Below are positions 44,211 through 54,779 of a stretch of 64,000 nucleotides of DNA, piece after piece. The notes beneath the pieces were generated by a model. The model made no database searches and was not told the origin of the DNA. It saw nothing but the letters and a program-made list of their open reading frames with translations. The number at the start of each line of letters is the position of its first letter. The stretch's first letter is position 1. The DNA is from Macrothele yani (Eukaryota; Arthropoda; Arachnida; Araneae; Macrothelidae): contig CM077025.1 in NCBI GenBank assembly GCA_039090855.1, forward strand, positions 94,840,489 to 94,904,488. The letters are read 5' to 3'. The position numbers and the translations under genes were made by a program.

Positions 44211-45971
44211 CTATGAAGGCGGCTGAAGAATTTCCGGCACCATGCCGAGCTGCCCAGCGGCGTAGGAACCAGTGCGCTTGTGTATTTCTTGCGTTTGCGC
44301 CACAACCTCCGGAAGTTGATGTGAGTAAGGAAGTAGGAATGTGCGGGACATCCGACTATAACCACTACAAGTGAGAAAGGTATGTGACACCACTCCCGGG
44401 GCGGGCATCTGCGGAAGAGAGAGTTCATCCATTAGGCGGAGAAAAGCTTCTTGAGAGATCGAATTAGCGCTGCTGACATCCACATCCGAGGTGGCGGAGC
44501 CTTCGGAGGTAGAATCACTGAAAGAACGGTCTCGCTGACTATATGTGGCTGGCGAAGTACGAGATTTTCGCCCACGCTGACGATTTGACCGACGTCGCTT
44601 AGAGCGCCCTCGAGGAAGTGTGGAGGCCGGAGAAGGAAGTTCAGGTACTTTAAAGAGGCCGAAGACAGTGGCATCATGAATGACTGCTGAAGTAGGAGAT
44701 TCGGTGGTGGTGCCATGTACAACCGCAGAAGCAGAAGATGCAGCAGTGGCCTCTTGGTATGCTGCGGCAAGAGGAGTTGGAGCAGAGAAGGAAGGCGTAG
44801 GAGGTGGCTGTGGAACGCCCTATGCTGGAAGGTCAAGGGATGGAGGTGGTGGCTAATTTCCATCATCGCTGATGGACGGATGTGGAGATTAAGTCATGCG
44901 TTGACGAAAGGCTTTTGTAATACTTTTGTCATAAATCGACAAACGCTGGTCCGATGTCTGCGGTGACGACTCCGGAGGGCTAGAGGTAGAAGGAATAGGC
45001 TGTACTGGTGAGATAGGGGCAGTGGAAGCAAGTAGAGGCAAAGATCCCGAGGGTGGCCTCTACCATTACAAACTGGACAGGCAGTGCCCACCATGATGGT
45101 AATTTGACGGAAGTAAGGCCCATATCGTACATTGAGGTTCGGAGGAACTCGTCGCATGTCATCATCAGTTGGGAACACCACTCTCACTTGGCACCGAAAG
45201 CCGCGCAAGTAGCAATCCTCTGGTGTGTCCGGAAAGGAGGAGTAAGTAGTCATGTATCCGACGGAACGGCCAAATCGATGGGCAACTGACAGCAGCACAT
45301 AGTCTGAGACCTGCGATGGCACAGCAAAAAAAACTGAGTAGGATGGCGAGTTGCGTGAGTGGTTCCGACGAGAGATGTTGATCTCCAACTGACAGACCTT
45401 CCATCAGTACACGAAGGGGATACTCAGGTTTAGAAAAATAGGCAATCACCTGTCAGGTCCGCCGTCCAACGAGAATGATTACCTGAGGTGAAAACATCTT
45501 ACGTAGAACAGCACTATATGCCGTGAGTTTGGTATTTAGCAGACTCCGGAAGATAACTCCACATGCGACAGTCTTCATAAAATGCTGCCCATATGAAGAG
45601 CTCGGTGAAAAGTCAACAGAGATAGCGTCATCATCACATGTCATCGTGAGCTGACGTAAATTAGAAGAATAGTTCAAGTGCGAAGCTCCGGAAAGAGAAG
45701 AGGCAACGGCGGCATAAGAGGCAGCCGGTCGTTGCGGCAAAGGTGGAGTATCAACGGACTGTGAGAGGTCCATAGCATCCTCTACAGGCACAAGAGAAGA
45801 CGCTATAGCACCGCTTGGAAGAGCAGACTGGGCAGCGATAGAACGTCGCAGTGAAGAGGGGCTAAAAGAATGAGGCACGTCATTGACACCTGCACCAATA
45901 GAAAGAGATCGTGCTGGATCAGCAATTCCGGAAACGAGAGCTTGATCAGCGTCGTCTCCGGAAATCGCCAT
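44211..45971 (-). pseudogene. Tx1-like LINE ORF1 with CCHC motif
   Basis: The start ATG at 45,971 reads MAISGDDADQALVSGIADP; the sequence upstream of it in the open frame is SINE tail and not original. A long conserved segment follows (VDFSPSSSYGQHFMKTVACG, LTAYSAVLRKMFSPQVII). An in-frame TGA at 45,453-45,455 and a frameshift near 45,385 follow. Then HSRNSPSYSVFFAVPSQVSD, RRVPPNLNVRYGPYFRQ and the zinc knuckle CPVCNGRGHPRDLC (about 45,050) appear, then a Pro/Leu-rich C-terminus in shifting frames to about 44,211. ORF1 proteins bind element RNA; this copy is inactive. Confidence 0.75.
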
Positions 45972-45978
45972 TTGGATG

Positions 45979-46191
45979 GATTTTTTTTTAGGTTTAACGA
46001 CCACCGTGAGCAACTCAATGGGCTATAAGCAGTCGCCCGTCCCTAATTTTGGGTCACTGGTTCCAGGAAAGGGAGAGAGCCAGTGCCTTAAGACAGACAC
46101 AACATCCATGCCTCACCGGGATTCGAACCCGGACCCCTTACGGACGAATGATCAGAGGCCATCGCTTAGACCACTGCGCCACCGGGGCGGC
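45979..46191 (-). mobile_element. tRNA-derived SINE (family 1) at the LINE start codon
   Basis: The reversed T tail and body are followed by the head GCCGCCCCGGTGGCGCAGTGG (reverse complement) ending at 46,191. AATCGCCATTTG occurs at 45,963-45,974 and 46,192-46,203, a perfect 12-bp target duplication. The six bases GATGGA between left duplication and T run are probably tail end. The insertion is sense with the LINE. Confidence 0.93.
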
Positions 46192-46419
46192 AATCGCCAT
46201 TTGCAATGACGATAAGAGATCTAATCTCAGCCAACGTGGCTGAGAAATAAAATAAGGATTGGAAAGCAAATAAGTCACTTACCAACTCGGCAGGTGCACA
46301 GGAACAAAGACAATTCCTTCACGGATACCGTACACACAAAATATAAGGTAGATAGTCGAAATATATCACACACGAAGCAAAATGCACGAGCACAAGAAAA
46401 CAGCAACACACGCCGACAA

Positions 46420-46800
46420 AAGTTTTGTCGCAATCGAAACATTTTTACTTAAGTTATGCCACATGGCAATGGATCCTGCTCCTATGTCCTGACCTTTGAC
46501 CCCATTTCGCCCATTTTAAAAAGAGTTCGTCCCCAGGTAGTCCCCGACCACATACTAAAATGTCCTCGAAAACGAACCATTTTTACGCAAGTCATGACGC
46601 ATAAGAGCAATGGAATGGATCCCGCTCCTATGTTCTGACATTTAACCCCATTTCATCCGTTTTCAATAGGGTTCGTCCCCAGGTGGTTCCCTACCACATA
46701 CTAAAATTTGATGGAAATCGAGCCATTTTTACTCGAGTTATCATGCGGACAGGCGGACAAAGCTGGAGCATGTATGCTTCTTCAACCTTTGGAATTGGTC
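46420..46800 (+). repeat. Tandem unit of about 140 bp, same family as 530-850
   Basis: ATTTTTAC recurs at 46,441, 46,579 and 46,725. Each time it is followed by an AAGTTATG / CAAGTCATG segment, CCTGCTCCTATGTCCTGACC and CCCCATTTCGCCC. The last unit runs into ATCATGCGGACAGGCGGAC and GCTTCTTCAACC, the same end as at 840-870. The LINE seems to have inserted beside it. Confidence 0.8.
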
Positions 46801-46804
46801 TTGT

Positions 46805-48205
46805 ATAGTTCTGTTAGAAATGCAATCAGTTATTTCCTGTAACATGAAAAACCTGTGACGTAAATTTCATTTTAACAGCGCAATATTTTCCTTGTGTTGC
46901 AATTTTCACAATCAGAAGTGTACATTCAATTAGAAAATATTTATAGAACGTAAGTGATTTACCTTTTTTTAACTAATCGTAAGGCGTTGAGCAATTTCTT
47001 ATCTTTGTCTCATTATGTATGGCTTAAAAATAAAACATAATAAACGAAAAGGAATTCTGTAGACAAAAAAAAATCTCCCTGTTCGTGTATTAATAATGGT
47101 AGTGCCTTAGCGTTTCGTGTGATGCAGTCCTGCATGTGTTCATTAATTACACGTTCTCGCCGAGTTTCGTCTATTAAGAAGTAGCTAGTCATTTGTTGAG
47201 GTTACCCAGCGAGCGTTTCGGTAATTAATAGCGAGTTTCGGGAAATGCCGTTGGGCAAAGGTATTAAATCTTAATAGTTGCTGAAGCTATGGGTATAATG
47301 CATTCCACCGCCTTCTTTCATTGCCATCATCATTCATTTTCCACGGACAAAGAACACTCTAGTTTCTCCCGGTGTTGAGGCGAGTTGTTGACCAGGCTTT
47401 ATCCAGTCCTTTTCTCATCAGCCTAAGCTTCAAATTTATAACATGGCTGACGCTAATTGACATGATCGTAAATTTAAGATTAGCGTAGCCTGTTGTTGTG
47501 CTCAGAGGTATACTTGAGCTAAAAATTCTTGCCTGCAAAACGATACCACTGTAACTGAAGAACGTAACAAAATTTCCGAATAAATGAAAATAATTATTAT
47601 TGCTTTGTCGACAGATATTTTGCTTCCGGCACCGAAAATTGATCCCATGTGATAACACGAGGAAATGAAAATTCATGTTCCTAGAGCTTTTTATTTTAAT
47701 TTGGTGGAAACAAGGTCACACCAGAAATCTGTTTGGAATTGAAACAGGAGCGATACTTTTATAAGAGCTTCCCTACATTCCCACGTAATTAATTCCAGTT
47801 TCTTAATTTTTCAGTCCCTTTCCAGAACTGAAAATAGTAAGATTCTTGTGAGTTATTAGATTTTGGGATATTATGCATAAACTAGCACATAGCACGTGCC
47901 GTGCATGAATGAAAAAGCTGTGACTAAAATTTTTATAACACGAAGCGTACAATACGTATACATAAATATAATAAATGGTTGAATTATTAATGGTTAGTCA
48001 ACAAGATTGGTCACCAACAACAAAATTTTCGTGATATTCCCATAATGGAAGCCTATCAAATAGCTTAATAGATTTTAACACGTAATGTGACGGTCACAGT
48101 ACGCTAAAAATCCTATACTGTTAAAATTTAGGTAGCAAAAATTATGTTAATTAAAAGTCATGAAAGACATCTTGATATACAATGTTGTGTGTTACTGTCA
48201 TTTGA
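46805..48205. other. AT-rich stretch, nothing recognised
   Basis: There is one 105-codon minus frame at 47,359-47,676 with no recognisable motif. I do not call it a gene. Confidence 0.4.
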
Positions 48206-48209
48206 TTGC

Positions 48210-48330
48210 TCAAAGATTTCCTTGCGATTCATTGTGTTTGATATAAACTTTCATGTGCTGTAGATTTCTTGATCTTGACAGCGCAACATAGAGTGGACCA
48301 TGAGCAAAAACAGGTTCTGTTAGGATGACA
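48210..48330 (-). pseudogene. Helitron/PIF1-type helicase C-terminal fragment
   Basis: The minus strand reads ILTEPVFAHGPLYVALSRSR then NLQHMKVYI. HG-x-LYVALSR is the conserved final helicase motif of PIF1-like helicases, as encoded by Helitrons. Upstream coding is cut off at 48,331 by a MITE, and no helicase sequence is visible beyond it. The terminal Helitron hairpin was not found. Confidence 0.65.
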
Positions 48331-48673
48331 CACTGTAAAAAAATTACTGTAGATTTTACGGTTTTAAACCGTTTTCCAGGGTGCCAACACAAAACCGTAA
48401 AATTTACAGTTTTATGCCGTGTTGGAGCAAAGCTATAGCTTTGCTCCAACACAATCAACACATTCGTTCTAGCCAAATTTTTGTGTTTTCGTCATTATTT
48501 GGACTGTGACTCGCTCCAGCCAAATTCTGTGCTGTTTTCTTCATTAAATGCGGTGTTGGAGCAAAGCTATAGCTTTGCTCCAACACGGCATAAAACTGTA
48601 GATTTTACGGTATTGTGTTGGCACCCTGGAAAGCGATTTAAAACCGTAAAATCTACATTTTTTTTTTACAGTG
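48331..48673. mobile_element. Palindromic MITE with nested palindromes
   Basis: CACTGTAAAAAAATTACTG at the left is mirrored by the right end ACATTTTTTTTTTACAGTG. The two arms of about 125-130 bp match through GTAGATTTTACGG, CAGGGTGCC and AACACAA. Each arm also contains the self-complementary block GTGTTGGAGCAAAGCTATAG with its mirror (34 bp). The loop is about 85 bp. It interrupts the helicase fragment. No matching target duplication was seen. Confidence 0.88.
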
Positions 48674-48684
48674 CACCATGGGTC

Positions 48685-48830
48685 GAAAGGAAGTCGTTTA
48701 TCTTACTAATTTTATTTTATTTCGTTTTCCCGTATCTCTTTGATTTTACGTATCGTTCGGTAGCGGTGAGCTTAGGTCCGATTTCGGCCACAGGATAGAA
48801 ATAGATGGTGCTGCAAGTACTGAATGACGT
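48685..48830 (+). repeat. Direct repeat copy A
   Basis: GAAGTCGTTTATCTTACTAA and GATTTCGGCCACAGGATAGA repeat in order at 49,245-49,375. Confidence 0.7.
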
Positions 48831-49244
48831 CAGAAAGTGAAGTTAAGCTGTAAAGATTCTTCATGTAAGTAAAATGAACCAAAGGACTTTTCATTGGATC
48901 ACCTGTTTGTTTATTAGGTTATGAAACAAAAAACCGTTAAAAACTTGGACCCACATCGACCAAATAAGTAAGCGTAGCCGAACGTAGAATATCTCCTGGT
49001 CTTTGATTTTTACAGTGCACATTCTTCCAACAAAAGCATTATGCGAAATGAGCGCCCATTTGGAGGAAAAGGTATTTTTATGAAATAAAATGACGCTGAT
49101 CCCTTTTATAAAATTACTCTGCAATTTCATTCTCATTTATGAAATTGCTCTGCAATGCAAAATAAAATAAAACGCGAAATAACACCTACGTAACAGAACA
49201 AACGTCGCGGACAGTTTTTCGAGCGCTTCTGTGTTACCATAGAT

Positions 49245-49375
49245 GAAGTCGTTTGTCTTACTAACTTTATTTTATTTTCTGGTTTTTTCTTTGATTTCGT
49301 ATCGTGGGAGGTCAGTTCCGATTTCGGCCACCGGATAGAAACAGATGGCGCTGCAAGTACTGAATGGCTTCCGAG
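49245..49375 (+). repeat. Direct repeat copy B
   Basis: It contains GAAGTCGTTTGTCTTACTAA, GATTTCGGCCACCGGATAGA and GATGGCGCTGCAAGTACTGA, homologous to copy A about 555 bp upstream. Confidence 0.7.
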
Positions 49376-49669
49376 CTTTAGAGACAGAAGTAATTAGATT
49401 ATATTTCGGCGGTAAGAGCGCTTTTGTTGTTGGCACTTTTTCACTTACTGTCTTTGAAGCTTTGTCTCTATTTATACAACGTAAACGCAAGACATTATAA
49501 TCATCTGCGTAACATTACCTTAGTCCTCTACGTGCCACGAAAGCAACGTTTACCCGGCGAAGGATAGGCTCTACAAGATTTCTAAAGGATTCTTGTGGTG
49601 TTTGGTACTAACTCGTTATCAGCAGATCCTTTAGCCCTTGTAAGTCACGTGGCTGAGGCGTCGCAGTGT

Positions 49670-49828
49670 GACGTACCTGCCAGCAGGACGCACACGACAT
49701 AAAGGCAGATAGCAGTCAGAACGAACGTCCGCGTAGCTCAATTGATAGAGTGACTTATTCCGGAATGAGGGGACCCGGGTTCGAGCCCCAGCGAGTACAA
49801 AAATGACGGAGAAATTTACTTCGTCATA
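49670..49828 (+). repeat. tRNA-like direct repeat, copy 1
   Basis: The copy carries GTAGCTCAATTGATAGAGTG (A box) and GGGTTCGAGCCCC (B box) starting at about 49,729. Acceptor ends GTCCGCG and CGAGTAC do not pair well, so it is a tRNA-derived SINE-type unit, not a working tRNA gene. A shared 60-bp leader (GACGTACCTGCCAGCAGGACG) and an ATGACGGAGAAATTTACTTC trailer belong to the repeat. Confidence 0.75.
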
Positions 49829-50098
49829 ATGGCCCCCGAACTTTCCGGATGGCCCGGCCGTTCAAAATCTCGCAATGGTGTGGTGTTCTTTCCACACCGC
49901 GAGATAGGAAAAATCAGAGAATCCCTTCTCCGGCGCTTCAAAAAATATATGTGTGCGACGTTGCATTCCACACATCAGATTGACTGGGAGTTCTCAAGTA
50001 CACGTTCTACCGCGGATGGCTGCCTGCAACGATCCATGGTCACGGCTGACCCGTGGGCCATGTCCTCGGACCTCTCTCGGGAGGGGGGGGGGAGATGC

Positions 50099-50258
50099 GA
50101 CGTGCCTGCCCAGCAGGACGCACATGACATAAAGGCAGATAGCATTCAGAACGAACGTCAGCGTAGCTCAATTGATAGAGTGACTTATTCCGGAATGAGA
50201 GGACCCGGGTTTGAGCCCCGGCGTGGACAGAAATGACGGAGAAATTTACTTCGTTATA
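50099..50258 (+). repeat. tRNA-like direct repeat, copy 2
   Basis: It has the same leader, A box and trailer as copy 1 about 430 bp away. The B box is changed to GGGTTTGAGCCCC. The region between the copies holds no gene that I recognise. Confidence 0.75.
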
Positions 50259-50399
50259 GCAGGTAGAACTTGCTGTTCCAACGCGAATCGCAGACGCAAC
50301 TGCATTGATGCCTGCGGAATTTAAAGTCCAGGGCAATACCTAAAACTCCTTGTCATGTGCCTTGAATTAATCTCTGAAACTCAGCGCAGCTTGGTGGGC

Positions 50400-51040
50400 C
50401 GCATTAGGACGTGAAGGAGTGCAATACTAGAGAGGAATGCCTTTGCTATGAAAGGATGTTCCTGGTCTTCAATTTTATATAAGTAGATGGTAGACGTCAC
50501 AGTTTCCTGCACATGAATGGCTGGACCCGGGGTTTCCCAGCAGAACATTTTCTAAAACATTACACGTCCTCCACCGGCTGGTTTCCGTTCCACAGTGCAT
50601 CCTGTTGCCAACATTTCCCCAGGGAAACGAAGTTTCACGTACTTTGCTGTACCTACTGTGCAACAACAAACGAGATTAATCGGATCACATGACATTCTTC
50701 CAATCACTGAAGGTCGAGTTTTGATAATCGCATGCCGATTGCAGAGGTTTTTGACGGTTAACCTTGGTAAGCATAGGAAATCGGAGCTGCCTGCGCCTTC
50801 GCATCCCCACTTTCAACATGATTCGATACACTGTGTGTGGTGACACATTACTCCCGTCACCAGCATTCAAATTAGCAATGAGTTGCCCCACAGCATCCTT
50901 TCTGTTGGCTCGTACCGTACAGGATAGCCTTTGCTCACCCCTAGCGTCGATGAGCCCTCGTCGACGACCAATCCTGGGTCGAATTCAACAGGCCCATATC
51001 AAGCAGCTATTGGAAATTAGCTACCTAAAAGGCAAATTAT
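50400..51040 (-). pseudogene. Tc1-like transposase N-terminal and central relic
   Basis: In reverse complement there is a decayed GRRRGLIDARGE-like stretch, then GQLIANLNAGDGSNVSPHTV and YRIMLKVGMRRRRQLRFPML, then STFSDWKNVM leading into the first catalytic block. After a shift comes GGRVMFWKMFCWET and a VQETVTSTIYL segment. The central part matches the fragment at 16,105. The second and third catalytic motifs and the ends are missing. Confidence 0.7.
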
Positions 51041-51069
51041 AAGAACGAAAAAAGAGTGATGCGGTGAAG

Positions 51070-51900
51070 CAGTCAGAACATTGATCCTATGCCCAAGCTG
51101 TCCGAGAAAAGCTGAGACCAGAGACACACAGAAAAAATTCCAAGCCAAGCATACCCTCTTGGTCTTTCCAAGAGACCCCGAGAAGATTTCAGCTGAAGTC
51201 AAGGACAAGATAACCGACAAACTCAACCCAGGTGGAATTGGTGTCAAAGGAGTGAAAAAATGAATCAAGGGGTCTCATAACAGAATGCACTAAAGCAGAT
51301 GGAGGCCAGAAGCTGGCAGAGGTGTACGAGGAAAGAGAGGTTCTGGTTGAATCCTATAAGGTGAAAAGACCAGCAAAGAAATTACTGATGCTAATAGTCT
51401 ACGGAACTGACAACAACTCAGAGAAAAGACTCGTTCAGCACGACTTTCCTTGGCAAAACAATTTGAGAGAACAGGATCAGTGTAGGGTCCTCTTCCCGAT
51501 CAAGGGAAAGAAGAAAAAGACCACTGCGTGAATGTGTTGGCCCCAGTGGACCTTAAGACCATTTAAAAACGCGAGCTCAACCTTACCTGGAAGGTTCTCA
51601 GCACTCTAGAATTCCAAAGAATAACCCGATGCTTTAAATGCAACGGGTATGGGCACTATAAGACAAAGTGTCCCACCGTATTCGAGAGCTGTTCCCGCTG
51701 AGGGCAGGCCAGGCACAAACACTGGAATTGTCCCAATGAAGCCAACTGCAGTAACTCAAACGAGAGATGCAAGCTAAAACTGGGTACCACACACTCTAGT
51801 CTAGACTCATACTTCCCGAGTCTTACACGGGTACTGGAGAACCAAAGAAACCGGGTGGAGTACGGCTTAATCCGTCAACGACAGTTGGACGCGAGACTGC
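51070..51900 (+). pseudogene. Gag-like ORF1 relic of a LINE, second family
   Basis: Homologous in order to the ORF at 28,901: AKHTLLVFPRDPEKISAEVK, KPAKKLLMLIVYGTDN-type middle (51,322-51,531, where KLLMLIVYG corresponds to PRLIVYG), CRVLFPIKGKKKK, then CFKCNGYGHYKTKC (51,640) and a second knuckle with a lost cysteine (SCSRG-stop). It ends with RNRVEYG near 51,865. It is broken by stops and frameshifts. No RT follows; about 130 bp downstream is AATAAA-like sequence. Confidence 0.72.
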
Positions 51901-51904
51901 CTCC

Positions 51905-52735
51905 TCCAGGAAGAAAGACTGGACTGCGTTGTCATGGAAACTGTGAAACGCCAAAATGAATATTTCTGTCCCTCTGTTATAATAAAAATGTGAAACTTAT
52001 TTTTAATGACATTATAACTGTGTTTGTACTGTACCATAGAAATGGATAAAGGTTTGTACCCGGAAAGGAAAAGGAAAATTGTCCGCGCGAACCAATCACC
52101 CAGAAGCGCTAAATAGCACGGTCCGTCACGTACGATCCCCAGTTCGGGCCACCCGTACATGTGTCCAAACCTGTGGCTTCTCGGACTGTCGGTATTACCG
52201 CAGCGTTTACTGTAGTAAAACGCATTAAGTGAGCTTCGAGAAGCCATGTTGAGTCAGCTTGTTGGCAGATGTTCATCATTGCTTGCAGCCACACCGGTCT
52301 CGCACTCTGGATTATTTCCCTGATTTTCTGTAGTACAGCTTCACCTTTGAAATTGTTGACCGTTTAAATCTAAATTTCATGGTAATTTCTGAGACAGAGT
52401 GACCCGTCTTCCGGGCGCCGACTACCACAACACGTTTGAAATCGTTTAAATCCTGATAAGCTGCAAATACTACCCACTTCTTGAGCTTGCAGAGATATGC
52501 ATCTCTATGTATTCGCCGTTTGCGGACGATACTAATTACCGCATTGGTGAGGTGTGTAATAGAAATGGTAGTGCACTTTCTAGTTTTTTTGGCACCTTAG
52601 TGTATAAGCTCAATCAGGATAACGCGTAGGCGTGAACATCTCCGACAGTGCATATGCACTTAAAATAGATCAACGGATTCAGACAACAGATCAGTGGAGG
52701 TTAGGATTTTTACAGACGATTAGGAATTCGAACGT
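51905..52735. other. Stretch without recognisable genes
   Basis: A 126-codon minus frame at 51,867-52,247 shows no family motif and overlaps the ORF1 relic end. Nothing else is supported. Confidence 0.35.
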
Positions 52736-52742
52736 TGAGCTC

Positions 52743-52830
52743 TAGGCCGCGGATGGTCTAGTGGTCAGCGTTCATGACTTCCACTTAAGAAGAGATCCCA
52801 GGCAGGTGTAAACGTTCGAACCACAAAATA
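52743..52830 (+). repeat. tRNA-like head
   Basis: GGCCGCGGATGGTCTAGTGG with TCAGCGTTCATG resembles a tRNA A-box arm. ACGTTCGAACC could be a B box, but the spacing of about 60 is longer than expected. It is a decayed SINE head at best. Confidence 0.4.
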
Positions 52831-52834
52831 TCTA

Positions 52835-53583
52835 CCGTGCGTCTGATGAGCGCATTAAACCGCTCGATCTAGTGTACTGGTTCCCAAGTTGTAAATAAGA
52901 GAACCTTCCTCCTCCATTTCTACCTCTCTATCGTGACCTTTCTGTACGGCACTCCAGCCAAATCTCCTAGCTTCCTACTTCTAAGGGTTGTATAAGACCT
53001 GCGGTCAGACACTCTCTTTCTAAAATCCTCTACATAAATCTTTCTCTTACATCTCGAAACAGGCAGCATTACTCCAACATCCGTAATACAGACAGGTGCA
53101 TGGGTAACAGTGTTCTTGTTTGGGTAGAAATGTCTTTGGGTGGACGCTCTGACCTCTATGTTTTTCGCAGGCAAATTTATAGTGTTCTGGATCCTTATGT
53201 ACGCCCACAAACAGTTGCCATTGGTGATACCTTTCTGCTATAGGGGGATAAACCTAGGGCTCACCGAGTGGCTTTAGTCTATCAATACTTTCAAGAGATC
53301 TTACGGACTGGACAGATCTGTCCATGGGTAGGATTCTTTCAAAAGTAATCATTGACACCTATTCTTTCGCAATAATCTCAATTTTTATGTTTTTTTCTTA
53401 ATTTATGGAAACCAGGTACTATGCTTCTCGACGTTCTAGTGTGAAATGCAGTTGCCTTTAAGAAAGCAGTTTTTTTGTTGTTTTGAGTGCTGTTGTTTGC
53501 TTACCTGCTGTAAACAGAGTCATTTCTCCCTGTCATTATTTCTAATCTTTTTCTATAAAACTGTTGATTTTTCCTGTCTTGAA
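52835..53583. other. Stretch without recognisable genes
   Basis: No element or coding landmark was found. Confidence 0.35.
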
Positions 53584-53587
53584 AATA

Positions 53588-54774
53588 CGCCGATGAACCA
53601 TTGCATTATGACCACCTACCTAATAAGCAGTAGGACCGCCTTTAGCACGCAAAACAGCGGGCACTCGACGAGTCATCGATTCGGTGAGATGCCGATAGGT
53701 ATCCTATGGTGTCAGGTAACATAATGTCAACGGTATCCCCGAGTTCCCGTACATTTCCGAGTTTTGGTGATTTAGCGCATACCCGCTTTTCCAAGTAGAA
53801 CAACAAACGTTCGATTGGGTTCATGTCAGGTGAATTTTGAGGCCAGGGCGTTAACAAAAAGTTACCAGCATGCTTCTCGTTCCACTCCTGGACGATTCTG
53901 GCAGTGTGACATGGCGCATTGTCTAGTTGGTAATGGCCATCACCAGCAGAGAACACAGTTGACATGAAAGGGTGAACTTAGTCTGCAACGATGTTCAGAT
54001 ACCTGACAGCTGTCAGGGATTGTGCTATTGGGATAATGGGGCCTAAAGTGCCTCAAGAAAACTTCGTCCACAGCCTAACACCGCCGCCGCTGTCCTGTTT
54101 CCTCCCAACAGTGCATCCAGCTGCCATAGTCAGTGTTCGCCATCGGCGTAGCCATGATCGGCCGTATACACTATGCACTAGATATCTTGATTCGTCAGAC
54201 CAGGCCACTTTCTTCCATCATCCTCGGTCCAATCTCATGCGTTGTTGACGATGACGTGTAGTAAGCATGGTGACCAGGCTGAGTCTTCGGCTACGCAGTC
54301 CCATGCACAGGAGACTGAGATGGACTGAACATGGCCCTGATCACCACTGTTGTAGCTGCGGGTGATTTGTACAGTTGTAGCCTTGTGGTCAATGTGAACA
54401 ATGCGCGACAGTCTTCGCTTCCCTACGGCATCAATGAGCTGCAGATGACACCTGGCAGGACCACGGTTCGTCGTTCGGCCATGTGTGCACCAGTTCTGAT
54501 ACGTACTCATCACAGCGGCACGTGAACAACTCGCAAGCCGCGCCTTTTCCGAGATCGTAGTTCCGAGTCGCCGTGCCATCCCAATTTGTCCGTTTTCAAA
54601 CTCCGATAAATCGGCAACTTTTCCCATTCTGACTCCGAACACTCTTTTAATCGAAAGCCAGCCCAACGATTGTATAAATACTGCTCTGAGAACTTCAACT
54701 ACTCCACCGTTAGGTCTCCAGGCGCAACCATTTCTCTAGGCTGGGGGTGGTCGTAATATAATGGCTCATAGGTG
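53588..54774 (-). mobile_element. Tc1-like element, DD36E type
   Basis: The left end CGCCGATGAACCATTGCATT and the reversed right end CACCTATGAGCCATTATATT match on through ATGACCACC / ACGACCACC. TA lies at 53,586-53,587 and 54,775-54,776. The transposase is on the minus strand. Confidence 0.9.
53642..54627 (-). pseudogene. Tc1-like transposase (DD36E), frameshifted, triad kept
   Basis: The ATG at 54,627 opens MGKVADLSEFENGQIGMARR with the HTH LGTTISEKARLASCSRAAVM, then an LIDAVGKRRLSRIV segment. The frame shifts before 54,235. The catalytic blocks follow: AWSDESRYLVH (about 54,200), a stretch with MSTVFSAGDG, QLDNAPCHTARIVQEW and SPDMNPIERLLFYLEKRV (53,642-53,965), ending SSSARCFAC. All three acidic residues remain, with 36 residues between the last two. 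It is related in layout to the 19.45-kb element but is a different family. Confidence 0.85.
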
Positions 54775-54779
54775 TAAAT

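Larger units (their letters stand above)
40638..46420 (-). mobile_element. Tx1-like (L1 superfamily) LINE, nearly full length
   Basis: Both ORFs and an apparent 5' leader (46,204-46,420, before the next repeat) are present on the minus strand. The element is unusually GC-balanced and A/G-rich on the plus strand compared with the AT-rich surroundings. The 3' end is not clear: ORF2 ends at 40,638 directly against a Tc1 terminal fragment and no A tail is visible. A SINE interrupts the ORF1 start region. Confidence 0.8.

Noticed and set aside
45972..46013. N-terminal extension of LINE ORF1 upstream of 45,971
   Set aside because: This part is translated from the inserted SINE tail.
47359..47676. 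Possible host gene of 105 codons
   Set aside because: There is no family motif, no splice context that I can support, and low-complexity AT-rich composition.
49729..49800. Functional tRNA gene
   Set aside because: A and B boxes are present, but the acceptor ends do not pair and no sound anticodon stem is visible.
51867..52247. Possible minus-strand gene of 126 codons
   Set aside because: No recognisable motif, and it overlaps the end of the ORF1 relic on the other strand.
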